Shown: positions 28,154 through 36,971, counted from the first letter of the stretch. The stretch is DNA of 64,000 nucleotides from Bradyrhizobium algeriense (GCF_036924595.1 NZ_JAZHRV010000001.1:2108001-2172000); one strand, 5' to 3'. Numbers and translations are program-made. Notes: a model not told the origin generated them from the sequence alone.

Positions 28154-29740
28154 ATGGCTTTTCGTTTCACGGCGACGCGCCCCGCGCGTCTTGCCGCTGC
28201 CCTTCTGGTCGTGTGTTGGGCAAGCAGTGCGCGCGCCGAGGAGGCCAGTTCGCCAACCTCGCAGCAGCCGGCCGCGGCCGCGGCCACACCGTCGCCATCG
28301 GGCCAGAAGGGCGGAGCAGGGCGGGGCGCCGCCGCGCCAGCGCCCTCTGCCGCCGAACAACACCGTCTGCCGCCGGATTCCACCACCACGCAGACGCTGG
28401 CGCTGCCCGGCCGCACGCTCAACTTCACAGCCACCGCAGGCTCGATCCGAATATTCGACGACAAGGGCGAGCCGCAAGCCGATATCGCCTACACCTCCTA
28501 TCAACTCGACGGCGCCGATCGCGCAAGCCGGCCGGTGACGTTTCTGTTCAACGGCGGCCCCGGCGCGTCCTCGGCCTGGCTGCAGTTCGGCGATGCCGGC
28601 CCTTGGCGCATCTCGATCACGGGTGAGAGCGCCGTGTCATCCGCGACGCCTGATCTGCTGCCCAACGCCGAGACCTGGCTCGACTTCACCGATCTCGTCT
28701 TCATCGATCCCGTCGGCACCGGCTACAGCCGCTTCGTTGCGTCCGGCGAGGACGTGCGCAAGCGGTTCTTTTCGGTCGATGGCGACGTCAATTCGATCGC
28801 GCTCGTGATCCGGCGCTGGCTGGAAAAATACGACCGTTTGCTGTCACCGAAATTCGTCGCGGGCGAGAGCTATGGCGGCATTCGCGGGCCGAAAATCGTC
28901 CGCAATCTGCAGACCGAGCAGGGTGTCGGGGTGCGCGGGCTGATCCTGGTGTCGCCGTTGCTCGACTTCCGCGACTTTTCCGGCTCGAGCCTGCTGAAAT
29001 ATATGTACAGCCTGCCGAGCATGACGGCGGTCGCCCGTGAAGCCAGGGGCGAGACCAGGGGGCGGGTGACGCGCGCCGATCTCGCCGACGTCGAGCGTTA
29101 CGCACAAGGCGAATTCATCGTCGATCTCCTCAAGGGGCAGGCCGACAAGGAGGCAACGGCGCGGCTCACGGACAGGGTGGCAACGCTCACCGGGATCGAT
29201 CAGGCGGTAAGCCGCAGGCTTGCCGGGCGTTTCGAGGTTGGCGAATTTCGCCGCGAATTCGACCGGCGCAACGGCCGGGTGACCGGGCGCTACGACGGCT
29301 CGGTATCAGGCTTCGACCCCTATCCGGATTCCAACACCGCGCATTTCGGTGATCCGTCCGGCGATCCCCTGATGGCGCCGCTGACGAGCGCAGCCGTCGA
29401 CCTCGCAACGCGCAAGCTCAATTGGCGGCCGGATGGCTCGTACCAATTGCTCAGCAACAGCGTGAACAGGTCGTGGGATTTCGGCCGCGGGCCGGCCGAG
29501 TCGGTTTCACAGCTTCGCGAGATTCTCGCGCTCGATCCGAAAATGAAACTGTTGGTCGGCCACGGGCTGTTCGATCTCGCCACGCCGTATTTCGCGTCCA
29601 AGGTCCTTCTCGACCAGTTGCCGGCCTATGCGAGTGCGGACCGGGTGAAGCTCGTCGTCTATCCCGGCGGCCACATGTTCTATTCGCGTGACGGCGCACG
29701 TCAGGCGTTCCGCGCGGAGGTTGAGGCGGTAATGAAGTGA
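28154..29740 (+). CDS. Exported serine carboxypeptidase-like peptidase (S10)
   Basis: A 528-residue enzyme with signal peptide (LAAALLVVCWASSARAEE) and an Ala/Pro/Gly linker of about 60 residues. The S10 elements are all visible: substrate loop NGGPGASSAWLQFGDAGP, nucleophile Ser239 in VAGESYGGIRGP, acid in GHGLFDLATPY and His in YPGGHMFYSRDG. It should remove C-terminal residues from peptides in the periplasm or outside. ATG at 28154 directly precedes the signal peptide. The 285 bp upstream contain no gene. Confidence 0.9.
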   Translation: MAFRFTATRPARLAAALLVVCWASSARAEEASSPTSQQPAAAAATPSPSGQKGGAGRGAAAPAPSAAEQHRLPPDSTTTQTLALPGRTLNFTATAGSIRIFDDKGEPQADIAYTSYQLDGADRASRPVTFLFNGGPGASSAWLQFGDAGPWRISITGESAVSSATPDLLPNAETWLDFTDLVFIDPVGTGYSRFVASGEDVRKRFFSVDGDVNSIALVIRRWLEKYDRLLSPKFVAGESYGGIRGPKIVRNLQTEQGVGVRGLILVSPLLDFRDFSGSSLLKYMYSLPSMTAVAREARGETRGRVTRADLADVERYAQGEFIVDLLKGQADKEATARLTDRVATLTGIDQAVSRRLAGRFEVGEFRREFDRRNGRVTGRYDGSVSGFDPYPDSNTAHFGDPSGDPLMAPLTSAAVDLATRKLNWRPDGSYQLLSNSVNRSWDFGRGPAESVSQLREILALDPKMKLLVGHGLFDLATPYFASKVLLDQLPAYASADRVKLVVYPGGHMFYSRDGARQAFRAEVEAVMK

Positions 29741-29744
29741 CAAC

Positions 29745-29776
29745 AAAAAACCGGCGCGTCCTTACGACTGCGCCGG
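29745..29776 (-). terminator. Rho-independent terminator after the TPR gene
   Basis: Read on the minus strand: stem CCGGCGC/GCGCCGG followed by TTTTTT. It ends the TPR gene transcript and also separates it from the convergent peptidase gene. Confidence 0.7.
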
Positions 29777-29807
29777 CTGTTCGCAATGACGTGGAGAGGT
29801 TAGTGCA

Positions 29808-30341
29808 TCAATAAACCAATCCCGTGCCCGGCGGCTTTTCCAGCGCGGCGGCGAGCGAGCGATATTCCTCGCTTGTCGTGCCGGTGAGCTGAGCGATCCG
29901 GTTCAGGTGATATTGCGCCTGGTCGCGGTTGCCCTGTTCGACCTGCCACAGGCCGTAATACTGCCAGGTCTTGACGTGGCTCGGATCGGCCTTGAGCGCG
30001 CGCTCGTACCAGATCTGCGAGACCTTGTAGTCGCCGAGCTTGCGATAGGAGTAGCCGATCAGGTTGGCGACGGCGGCCTGGTCGTCACGGCCGAGCGCCT
30101 TGAGCTGCGTAATCGCCGAGGTGTAGTCGTGGCGGTCGTAGATCGCGGCGTAGGCGGCGCGATAACCGTTAGCGAATGCGGTCTGCTCGATGCCCGGGCG
30201 GGCTTCGCTGGATTTCTTCTTCTTCGGCGGCGGCGGCGGATCGTTATCGGGTGCGGCGTAGACGACGCTAACGACGGGGGCCGCCGCGAGCGTGAGCGAC
30301 AACATGGCAAGGGTCAAAAGTCTGATCGCAAGTCTATTCAT
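29808..30341 (-). CDS. Exported tetratricopeptide-repeat protein
   Basis: A 177-residue protein with a signal peptide (LLTLAMLSLTLAAAPVVSVVYA), a Pro/Lys stretch (PPPPPKKKKS), and then about three TPR units: AFANGYRAAYAAIYDRHDY, NLIGYSYRKLGDYKVSQIWY and YGLWQVEQGNRDQAQYHLN. TPR folds mediate protein contacts, so this is probably a periplasmic adaptor. Its partner is unknown. A clear terminator follows. Confidence 0.82.
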   Translation of the reverse strand: MNRLAIRLLTLAMLSLTLAAAPVVSVVYAAPDNDPPPPPKKKKSSEARPGIEQTAFANGYRAAYAAIYDRHDYTSAITQLKALGRDDQAAVANLIGYSYRKLGDYKVSQIWYERALKADPSHVKTWQYYGLWQVEQGNRDQAQYHLNRIAQLTGTTSEEYRSLAAALEKPPGTGLVY

Positions 30342-30620
30342 GCATCTCTCCTGATGGCCGGTTTGGCAATCCTACACCGAAGCCCGTTGATTTGAACCCC
30401 CGGCGGCCGAGAACATTCCCGCACCGCTTCCCTCGATTTCGCCAATTTTCATCGGCGGTCGCCGTCACCGGACATGACGAAGATGTCATTCAGATGAACG
30501 GAATCGAAAAGTCCGATTCAGGAGCGGTTCAGTGCGCAACCGCTAGCGTCGCCTGCATGATCGGCGAGCCCGGCCTTTCGACCGGAAATGCCCGCGGGTC
30601 CCATGGAGAAGGAGACAACC

Positions 30621-30905
30621 ATGCTCAAGACCATTACCGCAGCGCTCGTTGCCGTTTCCGTTCTCGCCGCGCCTGCACATGCCGGCACGACTGGCAAGAC
30701 CGCGCAGGCTCCGGTGAACAAGTCCACGCAGGCACCTGTCATCAAGGCTGAGGGCAAATCGAAGGCGCTGAACGCCAATGCAAGGATGGGCCGCCATCAC
30801 AAGCATTATCGACATCATCGCCACCACAAGCACATCGGCTTGCACAAGACGCATGCGAAGCACATCGCGGTCAAGCACGTGACGCCGGCCGCAAAACGCA
30901 GCTGA
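30621..30905 (+). CDS. Small exported His/Lys-rich protein
   Basis: A 94-residue protein. GAAGGAGACAACC gives an excellent ribosome binding site before ATG at 30621. A signal peptide ends at APAHAG. The mature part is strongly basic with a histidine cluster (GRHHKHYRHHRHHKHIG) that could bind Ni, Zn or Cu or associate with the envelope. No function is established; metal binding is inference from composition. Confidence 0.72.
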   Translation: MLKTITAALVAVSVLAAPAHAGTTGKTAQAPVNKSTQAPVIKAEGKSKALNANARMGRHHKHYRHHRHHKHIGLHKTHAKHIAVKHVTPAAKRS

Positions 30906-31113
30906 ATCTGATTCGCTGGCGCGCGTTTCGCCCCCATTGCCCCCGCGCCTTGCGAATGTCAGACCAGCCCATGCGCCATTTGCTTCGCTAATGGCCGTGG
31001 GCTGGCGCGCGCGCTCAACTTTTCGAGAGCGAAGCGAGGAGATAACCGAGTTGCGAATTCCATTTCGCCGCCGGGCGGTCTAAGAGACGGCGAAGGGCAG
31101 GGGAAGAGTTCGC

Positions 31114-31539
31114 TTGAGACGTTCGGCCAAATTCGCGGCGATGATGTTGCTGCCGATCATGCTGTCGGCCTGTGCCGCCGCCGTCGATGACAGCAAGCCG
31201 ATCACCTTTACCGACGATCGCGGCGTCTCCAGCCAGCCGTTTCCCAAAAATTTCCGCGCCGAAATACTGTCGTTCCTGAAGACCTATCTCAACGATCCCG
31301 TCGGCGTGCGCGACGCCGTGATGGCCGAGCCGGTCGAGCGCGTCATCGGCGGGCGGCTGCGCTATGTCGCCTGTCTCCGCTTCAGTCCGCGCGAGTCCGA
31401 CGGCAGCTACCGCGAGCCGCGCGAACGCGCCATCCTCTTCGTCGACGGTCGCCTCGACCGCATCATCGAAAACGCCGTCGAGCCCTGTGCGGGGATGGCG
31501 TACGCGCCATTCGCGGAACTGGAGAAAATGACGCGCTGA
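31114..31539 (+). CDS. Small lipoprotein, unknown function
   Basis: A 141-residue protein starting with TTG at 31114 (AAGAG upstream). The signal peptide ends in the lipobox LSAC, so it should be lipid-anchored. The mature part has a conserved-looking core FPKNFRAEILSFLKTYLNDPVGVRDAV and RYVACLRF, with a second cysteine near the end (EPCAG). Not recognised beyond this; similar small lipoproteins occur in Bradyrhizobium-type genomes. Confidence 0.7.
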   Translation: MRRSAKFAAMMLLPIMLSACAAAVDDSKPITFTDDRGVSSQPFPKNFRAEILSFLKTYLNDPVGVRDAVMAEPVERVIGGRLRYVACLRFSPRESDGSYREPRERAILFVDGRLDRIIENAVEPCAGMAYAPFAELEKMTR

Positions 31540-31654
31540 TCGCGCGCGTCTGCCTGAGAACGCGGCTTGGCCGGGTCGGTGTTGGCAGAGTCCTTTCCTT
31601 CGCGGATTCCATGCTGGCCTCCACACGAGACTGTGATGCCTTGCACCCATCTGC

Positions 31655-31666
31655 ATCGCATACGAT
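31655..31666. promoter_or_regulatory. Operator-like site ATCGCATACGAT, upstream copy
   Basis: A 12-bp imperfect palindrome resembling the ATCGTATACGAT-type sites used by FCD-subfamily GntR regulators. It lies within a longer direct repeat beginning TTGCACCC; the second copy is exactly 50 bp downstream. Confidence 0.5.
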
Positions 31667-31679
31667 TAAATCGGAAGGG

Positions 31680-31707
31680 TTGACATCGGGGTTGCACCCT
31701 TTATATC
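31680..31707 (+). promoter_or_regulatory. Promoter of the Tat-exported hydrolase gene
   Basis: A perfect TTGACA -35 box at 31680 with a TATATC -10 box at 31702 and 16-bp spacing. It precedes the hydrolase ATG by about 45 bp. The downstream operator-like site overlaps the -10 box, which fits repression. Confidence 0.6.
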
Positions 31708-31716
31708 GCATACGAT
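31705..31716. promoter_or_regulatory. Operator-like site ATCGCATACGAT, promoter-proximal copy
   Basis: Identical in its 12-bp core to the copy at 31655. It overlaps the 3' part of the -10 box, a position from which a bound repressor would block RNA polymerase. No GntR gene is present in the window. Confidence 0.55.
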
Positions 31717-31750
31717 CCAATCGCATCAGATATAGCCGGAGTGAGAATCC

Positions 31751-32800
31751 ATGTCCCAGCACACCAATCCAGACCGGCGCCGCTTCCTCGGTACCGCCGC
31801 CGTGACGCTTGCGGCGGCGCCGTTTGCCATGAGCGGCGCTCTCTTTGCGCAGCCCGGCGACGCCAAGCCCGGCGCTGGCGCAATCAGGCCGGGCGCCCAC
31901 ACCTCGTTTGCCGCGCTGAAACAGATCGAGGCCGGCGTCCTCACGATCGGTTATGCCGAAGCCGGGCCCGCCGGTGGTCCTGTCGCCATCCTCCTGCACG
32001 GCTGGCCCTACGACATCTACGCCTTCGTCGACGTCGCCCCGGTGCTGGCGTCGGCCGGCTTCCGGGTGATCGCGCCCTGGCTGCGCGGCTACGGCACGAC
32101 GCGCTTCCTCTCGGGCGATACGCCGCGCAACGGCCAGCAGGGCGCGCTCGCTACCGACGTCATCGCCCTGATGGATGCGCTGAAGATCGACAAAGCGGTG
32201 GTCGCCGGCTTCGACTGGGGCGCGCGGACCGCCGACATCGTCGCGGCGATCTGGCCGGAGCGGGTCAAGGCGCTGGTCTCGGTCAGCGGCTATCTGATTG
32301 GCAGCCAGGAGGCCAACAAGAAGCCGTTGCCGCCATCGGCCGAACTGCAATGGTGGTACCAGTATTACTTCGCGACCGAACGCGGCCGGCTGGGCTACGA
32401 AAAATACCGGCGCGAATTTTCAAAGCTGATCTGGCAGCTCGCCTCGCCGAAGTGGAATTTCGATGACGCCACCTTCGAGCGCAGCGCGGCGTCCTTCGAC
32501 AACCCCGACCATGTCGCCATCGTGATCCACAACTATCGCTGGCGGCTTGGTCTCGCCCCGGGCGAGGCGAAATACGACGAGCTGGAAAAGCGGCTGGCCG
32601 AATTCCCCGCCATCGCCGTGCCCACCATCACCCTTGAAGGCGACGCCAACGGCGCGCCGCATCCGGACCCCAAGGTCTACGCCAGGAAGTTTTCCGGCAA
32701 ATATGCCCACCGCCTCCTCACTGGCGGGATCGGACATAACCCGCCGCAAGAGGCGCCGCAGGCCTTTGCCGACGCCGTCATCGAAGTGGCTCGCTCTTGA
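31751..32800 (+). CDS. Tat-exported epoxide-hydrolase-like alpha/beta hydrolase
   Basis: A 349-residue enzyme with a twin-arginine signal (NPDRRRFLGTAAVTLAAAP). The fold is alpha/beta hydrolase with oxyanion segment HGWP (83-86). The nucleophile elbow VAGFDWGAR carries Asp155 rather than Ser, followed by Trp, as in epoxide hydrolases and haloalkane dehalogenases. The catalytic His is probably in GGIGHNPPQEAP. It should act in the periplasm on an epoxide or similar small molecule. The promoter carries two GntR-type operator-like sites, so expression is probably substrate-induced. Confidence 0.85.
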   Translation: MSQHTNPDRRRFLGTAAVTLAAAPFAMSGALFAQPGDAKPGAGAIRPGAHTSFAALKQIEAGVLTIGYAEAGPAGGPVAILLHGWPYDIYAFVDVAPVLASAGFRVIAPWLRGYGTTRFLSGDTPRNGQQGALATDVIALMDALKIDKAVVAGFDWGARTADIVAAIWPERVKALVSVSGYLIGSQEANKKPLPPSAELQWWYQYYFATERGRLGYEKYRREFSKLIWQLASPKWNFDDATFERSAASFDNPDHVAIVIHNYRWRLGLAPGEAKYDELEKRLAEFPAIAVPTITLEGDANGAPHPDPKVYARKFSGKYAHRLLTGGIGHNPPQEAPQAFADAVIEVARS

Positions 32801-32847
32801 AGGGAGCCAGGCCCCAAGGGAGCCAGGCCCCAAGGGAGCTAGGCCCC
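32800..32847 (+). repeat. Three tandem 16-bp units after the hydrolase gene
   Basis: Three copies of AAGGGAGCCAGGCCCC, the third with one change, starting at the last base of the stop codon. A fourth degenerate copy follows near 32852. The remaining spacer to 33176 holds a small hairpin (CCCTCC/GGAGGG near 33011-33028) and no gene. Confidence 0.75.
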
Positions 32848-33176
32848 CGCCAAGGGAACAAGGGGCCCCGCCGGCGGCCGTGAAGCCTGCCGGCGGGGCG
32901 TCCGCATTTGCGCTGTTCCCGGGACGGAACCGTGAACGAATTCGGATCACTTTTCGGCGAGGGTTGAACCTTGCCTTAGTCATCCCGGACATCAACTAAG
33001 CGGGAAACGACCCTCCTTAATGGAGGGAAAAGCCTTATGTGCAAGGGAACTAAAGCGTTTTGTTGCTGTGCCGTCACAGTGGCGCGCCATCGGGTCGCGG
33101 GCACTTGCCGCTAAGCAACCTAAATGAAGTCACGTTGTTTGGATTGGGTCCGCAACGTCCGTAACGGGGAATGAGT

Positions 33177-33890
33177 ATGAAGAAGATTTTGCTCGGCGCT
33201 GCCGCGCTGGCCGCCATGGCGGCTCCAGCTTTTGCGGCCGACATACCGCCGCGGCCTTATGCCAAGGCGCCTGCCTATACCGCGCCTCAGGTCGTCTATA
33301 ACTGGACCGGGTTCTATATCGGCGGCCATGTCGGCGGCGCCTTTGCGGGTGACAACTCCCTGCAGGGCAGCGACGCCCGCTTCCTTGGCGGCGTGCAGGG
33401 CGGCTTCGACTATCAGTTCGCGCCGAACTGGGTAATGGGTGCCGAAGCCCAGTATAGCTGGCTGCCGAACAACAATAATAATGGCGTGCTGTTTCCGGGC
33501 GGCACCCTCGTGACGTCAAACACCGACCAGCTCGGCTCGGTGACCGGCCGGCTCGGCTACACTTGGGGTCCGGCGCTGCTCTACGCCAAGGGCGGTTACG
33601 CCTGGCGCGACGGCAACAATCTCGGTGTTTCGGTGGCCGGCGTGCCGCAAGGCTTCACCACCAACGGCAGCCACAAGGACGGCTACACCGTCGGCGGCGG
33701 CCTCGAATACATGTTCGCCCCGAACTGGTCGGCCAAGGCCGAGTACCAGTATTACAATTTCGGCAACACCACCTTCACGACGGGTCCTGCCGATATCGCC
33801 GGTCGCAGCTTCCGCAACGACGAACACACCGCCAAGGTCGGCGTGAACTACCGGTTTGGTTGGGGTGGGCCTGCTGCCGCCAGATATTGA
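33177..33890 (+). CDS. Omp25/Omp31-type outer membrane beta-barrel protein
   Basis: A 237-residue outer-membrane protein. The signal peptide ends at AFAAD. The barrel begins YNWTGFYIGGHVGGAFAG, the hallmark start of the rhizobial/Brucella Omp25/31 group, and proceeds through alternating strands to a final aromatic-rich strand KVGVNYRFGW. It is likely an abundant structural surface protein. ATG at 33177 is preferred to 33171 because GGGGA is then six bases upstream. A strong terminator follows, so it is a single-gene unit. Confidence 0.9.
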   Translation: MKKILLGAAALAAMAAPAFAADIPPRPYAKAPAYTAPQVVYNWTGFYIGGHVGGAFAGDNSLQGSDARFLGGVQGGFDYQFAPNWVMGAEAQYSWLPNNNNNGVLFPGGTLVTSNTDQLGSVTGRLGYTWGPALLYAKGGYAWRDGNNLGVSVAGVPQGFTTNGSHKDGYTVGGGLEYMFAPNWSAKAEYQYYNFGNTTFTTGPADIAGRSFRNDEHTAKVGVNYRFGWGGPAAARY

Positions 33891-33914
33891 TACGGCGCTT
33901 CGTATCGTCACGAC

Positions 33915-33941
33915 AAAGGCCGGCTTCACGCCGGCCTTTTT
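33915..33941 (+). terminator. Rho-independent terminator after the Omp25/31-like gene
   Basis: Perfect stem AAAGGCCGGC/GCCGGCCTTT with loop TTCAC and a following T-run. Confidence 0.85.
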
Positions 33942-34071
33942 GTTGGGGGAATTGTCGGGGGCGAGCGTGCCTCGATTGCTTTTTGGCGGGCGCGAAAAAA
34001 TTTTCGCGCTGCATGCAACTTTTCGTCACGATCCGATATTATGGTTCCGGCCGGCTGGTGGGACAACGAAC

Positions 34072-34311
34072 ATGCGTGCTTTTGCGTTAGGGCTGATCTT
34101 TTCCGCAGCGGCGTTTCCGTGCCTTGCCCAAACTGTCCTGAAATCCGAACCGCTTATGCTTGCTCCCTATGAAGTCGCCTTCGTGCAGGATCCCACGTGC
34201 GGGGCCGGCAAGGTGCGCAAGGTAACCGGCGCGATCAGGGGACTGCAGCGGCGCAAGGCCTGTGTCACTCTGGCTTCGGAGCAGGCATCGCTGGTCTCGG
34301 CGACGCCATAA
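34072..34311 (+). CDS. Small exported protein, unknown function
   Basis: A 79-residue protein with a signal peptide (FALGLIFSAAAFPCLAQ). The mature 60 residues contain KSEPLMLAPYEVAFVQD, two cysteines (DPTCGAG and RKACVTL) that could pair, and GKVRKVTGAIRGLQRRK. The arrangement resembles a family of about 80-residue secreted proteins common in Bradyrhizobium (DUF6719-like); I am not certain of the family number. No function known. Confidence 0.65.
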   Translation: MRAFALGLIFSAAAFPCLAQTVLKSEPLMLAPYEVAFVQDPTCGAGKVRKVTGAIRGLQRRKACVTLASEQASLVSATP

Positions 34312-34410
34312 ATCGATTTTCTTTCCGCCTCGGATGTCGTCCCCGGCGAGCGGGGCCCATACGCCGAGAGCCGTCGTTTGCCCGGGTTGCCCACCCGGCC
34401 GCCACAGCCC

Positions 34411-34665
34411 TTACGACGCTAACTGCAATTCCGTCTGCGCGTCGCGCTCGGCGTCGGCCTTGTTTCGGGCGGGGTCTTCATGCGGCTCGAGCTGGCACGG
34501 CTTGATCTCGTAATCATGGTCCAGCACCGGGCGAGGGGCGGTGCTGTCTTGCTCGGAGACGACATCGACCACGAGGCCGCTCTTCTGGGCAATCTTCCAG
34601 ACGTCGGCCGCGGTGGGATAGGCCTTGCTGAGCTTGGCATCGTTTGAGAACAGCGCGTAGGGCAT
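34411..34665 (-). CDS. Small conserved cytoplasmic protein
   Basis: An 84-residue protein beginning MPYALFSNDAKLSKAYPTA, followed by ADVWKIAQKSGLVVDVVSEQ and a tail rich in charged residues (HEDPARNKADAERDAQ). This N-terminal phrase recurs in small proteins of Bradyrhizobium-type genomes. No function is recognised. ATG at 34665 is used; an in-frame ATG 24 bp upstream lacks support. Confidence 0.65.
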   Translation of the reverse strand: MPYALFSNDAKLSKAYPTAADVWKIAQKSGLVVDVVSEQDSTAPRPVLDHDYEIKPCQLEPHEDPARNKADAERDAQTELQLAS

Positions 34666-34871
34666 TGTCGACTCCGATAAAACGGTCAACGCGGAAGCGG
34701 GGTCCGGGTTTCAGGCTTGGCTGCCATGCAGCCATTCGACAGGCCGTTTCGGGAGCAAATTGGCTCGCTTCGGCCCATTTTCGTGGAGTCTCTGAGTCTT
34801 TAACGAGTCGTAAATCCCGGGAAAAAGAATCCCCGAGACTCGACCGCCAGAATCGCCGGATGTTTCCGGCC

Positions 34872-34979
34872 ATGAGAACGAGCCTCCAGACCTCCTGCGA
34901 GCGTGTCCAACTCACGCTGACCGTCTGCCTGCTGGCCGCCTGCGCGGCCAACGTGGCGCTGGTCTATGCTTGGCTCTGA
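34872..34979 (+). CDS. Possible 35-residue single-pass membrane peptide
   Basis: A short frame from ATG at 34872 encodes 35 residues whose second half is a hydrophobic helix (LTLTVCLLAACAANVALVYAW). The upstream base sequence TTTCCGGC gives only a weak ribosome binding site. Its stop lies inside a tandem repeat. Expression is unproven. Confidence 0.3.
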   Translation: MRTSLQTSCERVQLTLTVCLLAACAANVALVYAWL

Positions 34980-35020
34980 AAGGCTTGGCTCTGAAAGGCT
35001 TGGATCTGAATTGGCTCTGA
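34969..35020 (+). repeat. Tandem 15-bp repeat
   Basis: Two exact copies of CTTGGCTCTGAAAGG followed by a third, altered copy. It starts inside the end of the small putative peptide gene. Confidence 0.7.
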
Positions 35021-35074
35021 ACATCGTGCGGATGCCGGGGAAGCGCGGTTTTTGCGCGCTGGGTCTGCCCGGGT

Positions 35075-35551
35075 TTACTTGCCCGGCCGCGTCGGCTGCT
35101 CGCCTTCTTTGAGAGCCGCGTGGACCTTCGCCATGGTCGCGCTGCAATAGGCCTCGCGCTCGCGGTTGAACCGCTCCTGATGGGCGCGGAAACTGGCGAC
35201 CCGCGCCCTGATCTCGGACTGGAATTCCTCCCGCAGATCGGGACGCGCAGGAGGGGCCGGCCTCGATATCTCCCGCGGTATTTCCTGAGGTACTTCTGTT
35301 GATATGTCTTGTGATGCTTCTTTTGGCGCCCGGGCAACGGACGGGGTCGCCGCCAGCAGAAACTCAATGTCGGGAAGGGCCGCGGCCGCGCGGGTGGTTT
35401 CGGCCGCGCGTGTGGTTTCGGATCTCTCGACGGAGAGCGGGGCAACCGACGTGGTGACCGTATTCCCGGTCTCCGGCGTCTTGCCGGTCACCGATTGAAC
35501 GAACGCCATCGTTTGCGCGATCAGGAGATCGCGTTCCCTCATCCATTTCAT
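35075..35551 (-). CDS. Conserved small protein with Pro/Ala linker
   Basis: A 158-residue protein. The first 20 residues, MKWMRERDLLIAQTMAFVQS, form a basic amphipathic helix; the middle is low in complexity; the C-terminal 60 residues are helical and charged (REEFQSEIRARVASFRAHQERFNREREAY). The ATG with GAGGTGTTTC upstream is plausible. Similar proteins with the same N-terminal phrase occur in related genomes. Function unknown. Confidence 0.6.
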   Translation of the reverse strand: MKWMRERDLLIAQTMAFVQSVTGKTPETGNTVTTSVAPLSVERSETTRAAETTRAAAALPDIEFLLAATPSVARAPKEASQDISTEVPQEIPREISRPAPPARPDLREEFQSEIRARVASFRAHQERFNREREAYCSATMAKVHAALKEGEQPTRPGK

Positions 35552-35831
35552 GAAACACCTCGGCCCAAGTCACTCCATCAAACGCCTTTTGTGGAATCAA
35601 GCGGGTGGAGAGGTGGCCGGGGATAACTGCCGCGCTTTTGCGCGCGAGGTGACAAAACGGTGACAGTTCGTGACCGGCAACGCGCACATGGTGGTGTCAA
35701 TTTCGCTGCGGTTAGGGCCGGACGCAGCATGATCCCTCAACCAAGCCCCGGATCGCTTCCGCGGCCTCATTGCGATCCTCGCGCTTGCTGAGCGCTTCCG
35801 TCTGCCGCTCAACGCTCCTCCGAGCCGCAAG

Positions 35832-36950
35832 CTATGGGTTTGAAGCGGCATTGCTTTCCAAGCGGTCCGCAATCCAGTCAAAAATGAATTCGCTGGCAAG
35901 CGTTGGGTTGTCGGCGTGCCCTTGGGAGGCACCCGTTTCCGCCCCCGTAAAAATTTTCAGCGTGATATCCTGCTGATCCGTCTTGAGTTGCTCGATCAGG
36001 ACGTTCACGTGTTCTGGCTCCAGCCAGCCATGCTCGCCGATGGTAATCAAGATCGGACACTTTAGATTTCGTGCGATCCCGTTGGGTATGAGATTCGCGC
36101 GCGCATCAAGCGGCGCAATGTGGTTTGCCAAAAACGCCCGCTCCTGCAAATCCCAAATGCCGCCGTCACAAACGGCGGCAGCGAATCGATGGTCAAGCGC
36201 AACACCGCGCGCGACAAAAGAGCCCGAACCATCGCCGAGAATCGCTATTCGACGTTTATCAACGTCGTCCCTCGTTGTGAGATAGTCCATTATATAGGAG
36301 ACAGCCGTCTCCAGATCAGAACGGCCGACCACATTTTCGAACTGTGCGCCGTTATCCGTTCCCAGAAGATCGGTGGCCAGCAGCGACATTCCGCGATTGC
36401 GGGCGTGGCGCGCCGTCTTGTAGAGGTACTCTTCCTTTCGATGTCCCGGTTCGCCGAGGCAAATGATGACAGGCGTTTGAGCCGACGCGGCTGGGGCAGG
36501 CAGGAAATAGCCCTCCAACGGATAGCGGCTCAGCCAGGGAATCTCGACAACTTCGCCAGCAGGGGTTCGATGCTCCAGGTAGCGACGGGCGCAGGTCCGC
36601 ATCTTGGCGAGACCGGCCTGCAGTCTCTTGTCCACGAATTCAAGATCGAACACGGCCGCGCTATAATAGTTTAGGGCCCGCAGCCAGTTGCTTTGGGCCG
36701 TCAGAAAATGTCCAGCACCGAGAGCTGTATTGCCTCGCTCATTGTTGGCGTCGGCCGTCTTGTTCCATTCCCGGTACCAGGATTCGTGGTCCTTCGGGTC
36801 TATCCGGCTTGCCGTGCGGAAGCATTCAGAAACAGTTGAGCCGCCTTCTTGAGCAGCACCCAAAAGCCGCAGAAATTCGGCAGACAGATCTTCGCTGTCC
36901 GGCCACTGGATCCACCCTTTTTGGTCAAAGTGACCGACCGGAATGGCCAT
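35832..36950 (-). CDS. Alpha/beta hydrolase (FrsA/pseudooxynicotine-hydrolase-like) without the usual nucleophile
   Basis: A 372-residue protein. Residues 20-125 form a helical cap; residues 130-365 an alpha/beta hydrolase core with VIICLGEPGHRKEEYL near the oxyanion position. At the nucleophile elbow, AILGDGSGSFVARG (residues 237-250), the position normally held by Ser is Gly241, with serines only at 242 and 244. An acid-like GEHGWLEPEH and His in ASQGHADNP remain. The protein may therefore be catalytically altered or use a shifted serine. A short inverted repeat 22 bp upstream and a MarR gene about 470 bp away suggest linked control, which is inference. Confidence 0.75.
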   Translation of the reverse strand: MAIPVGHFDQKGWIQWPDSEDLSAEFLRLLGAAQEGGSTVSECFRTASRIDPKDHESWYREWNKTADANNERGNTALGAGHFLTAQSNWLRALNYYSAAVFDLEFVDKRLQAGLAKMRTCARRYLEHRTPAGEVVEIPWLSRYPLEGYFLPAPAASAQTPVIICLGEPGHRKEEYLYKTARHARNRGMSLLATDLLGTDNGAQFENVVGRSDLETAVSYIMDYLTTRDDVDKRRIAILGDGSGSFVARGVALDHRFAAAVCDGGIWDLQERAFLANHIAPLDARANLIPNGIARNLKCPILITIGEHGWLEPEHVNVLIEQLKTDQQDITLKIFTGAETGASQGHADNPTLASEFIFDWIADRLESNAASNP

Positions 36951-36971
36951 CAAATCTGACTTTATTACTTA

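Noticed and set aside
32800..32870. Possible CRISPR or iteron array after the hydrolase gene
   Set aside because: Only three 16-bp units in tandem, no spacers and no replication gene nearby.
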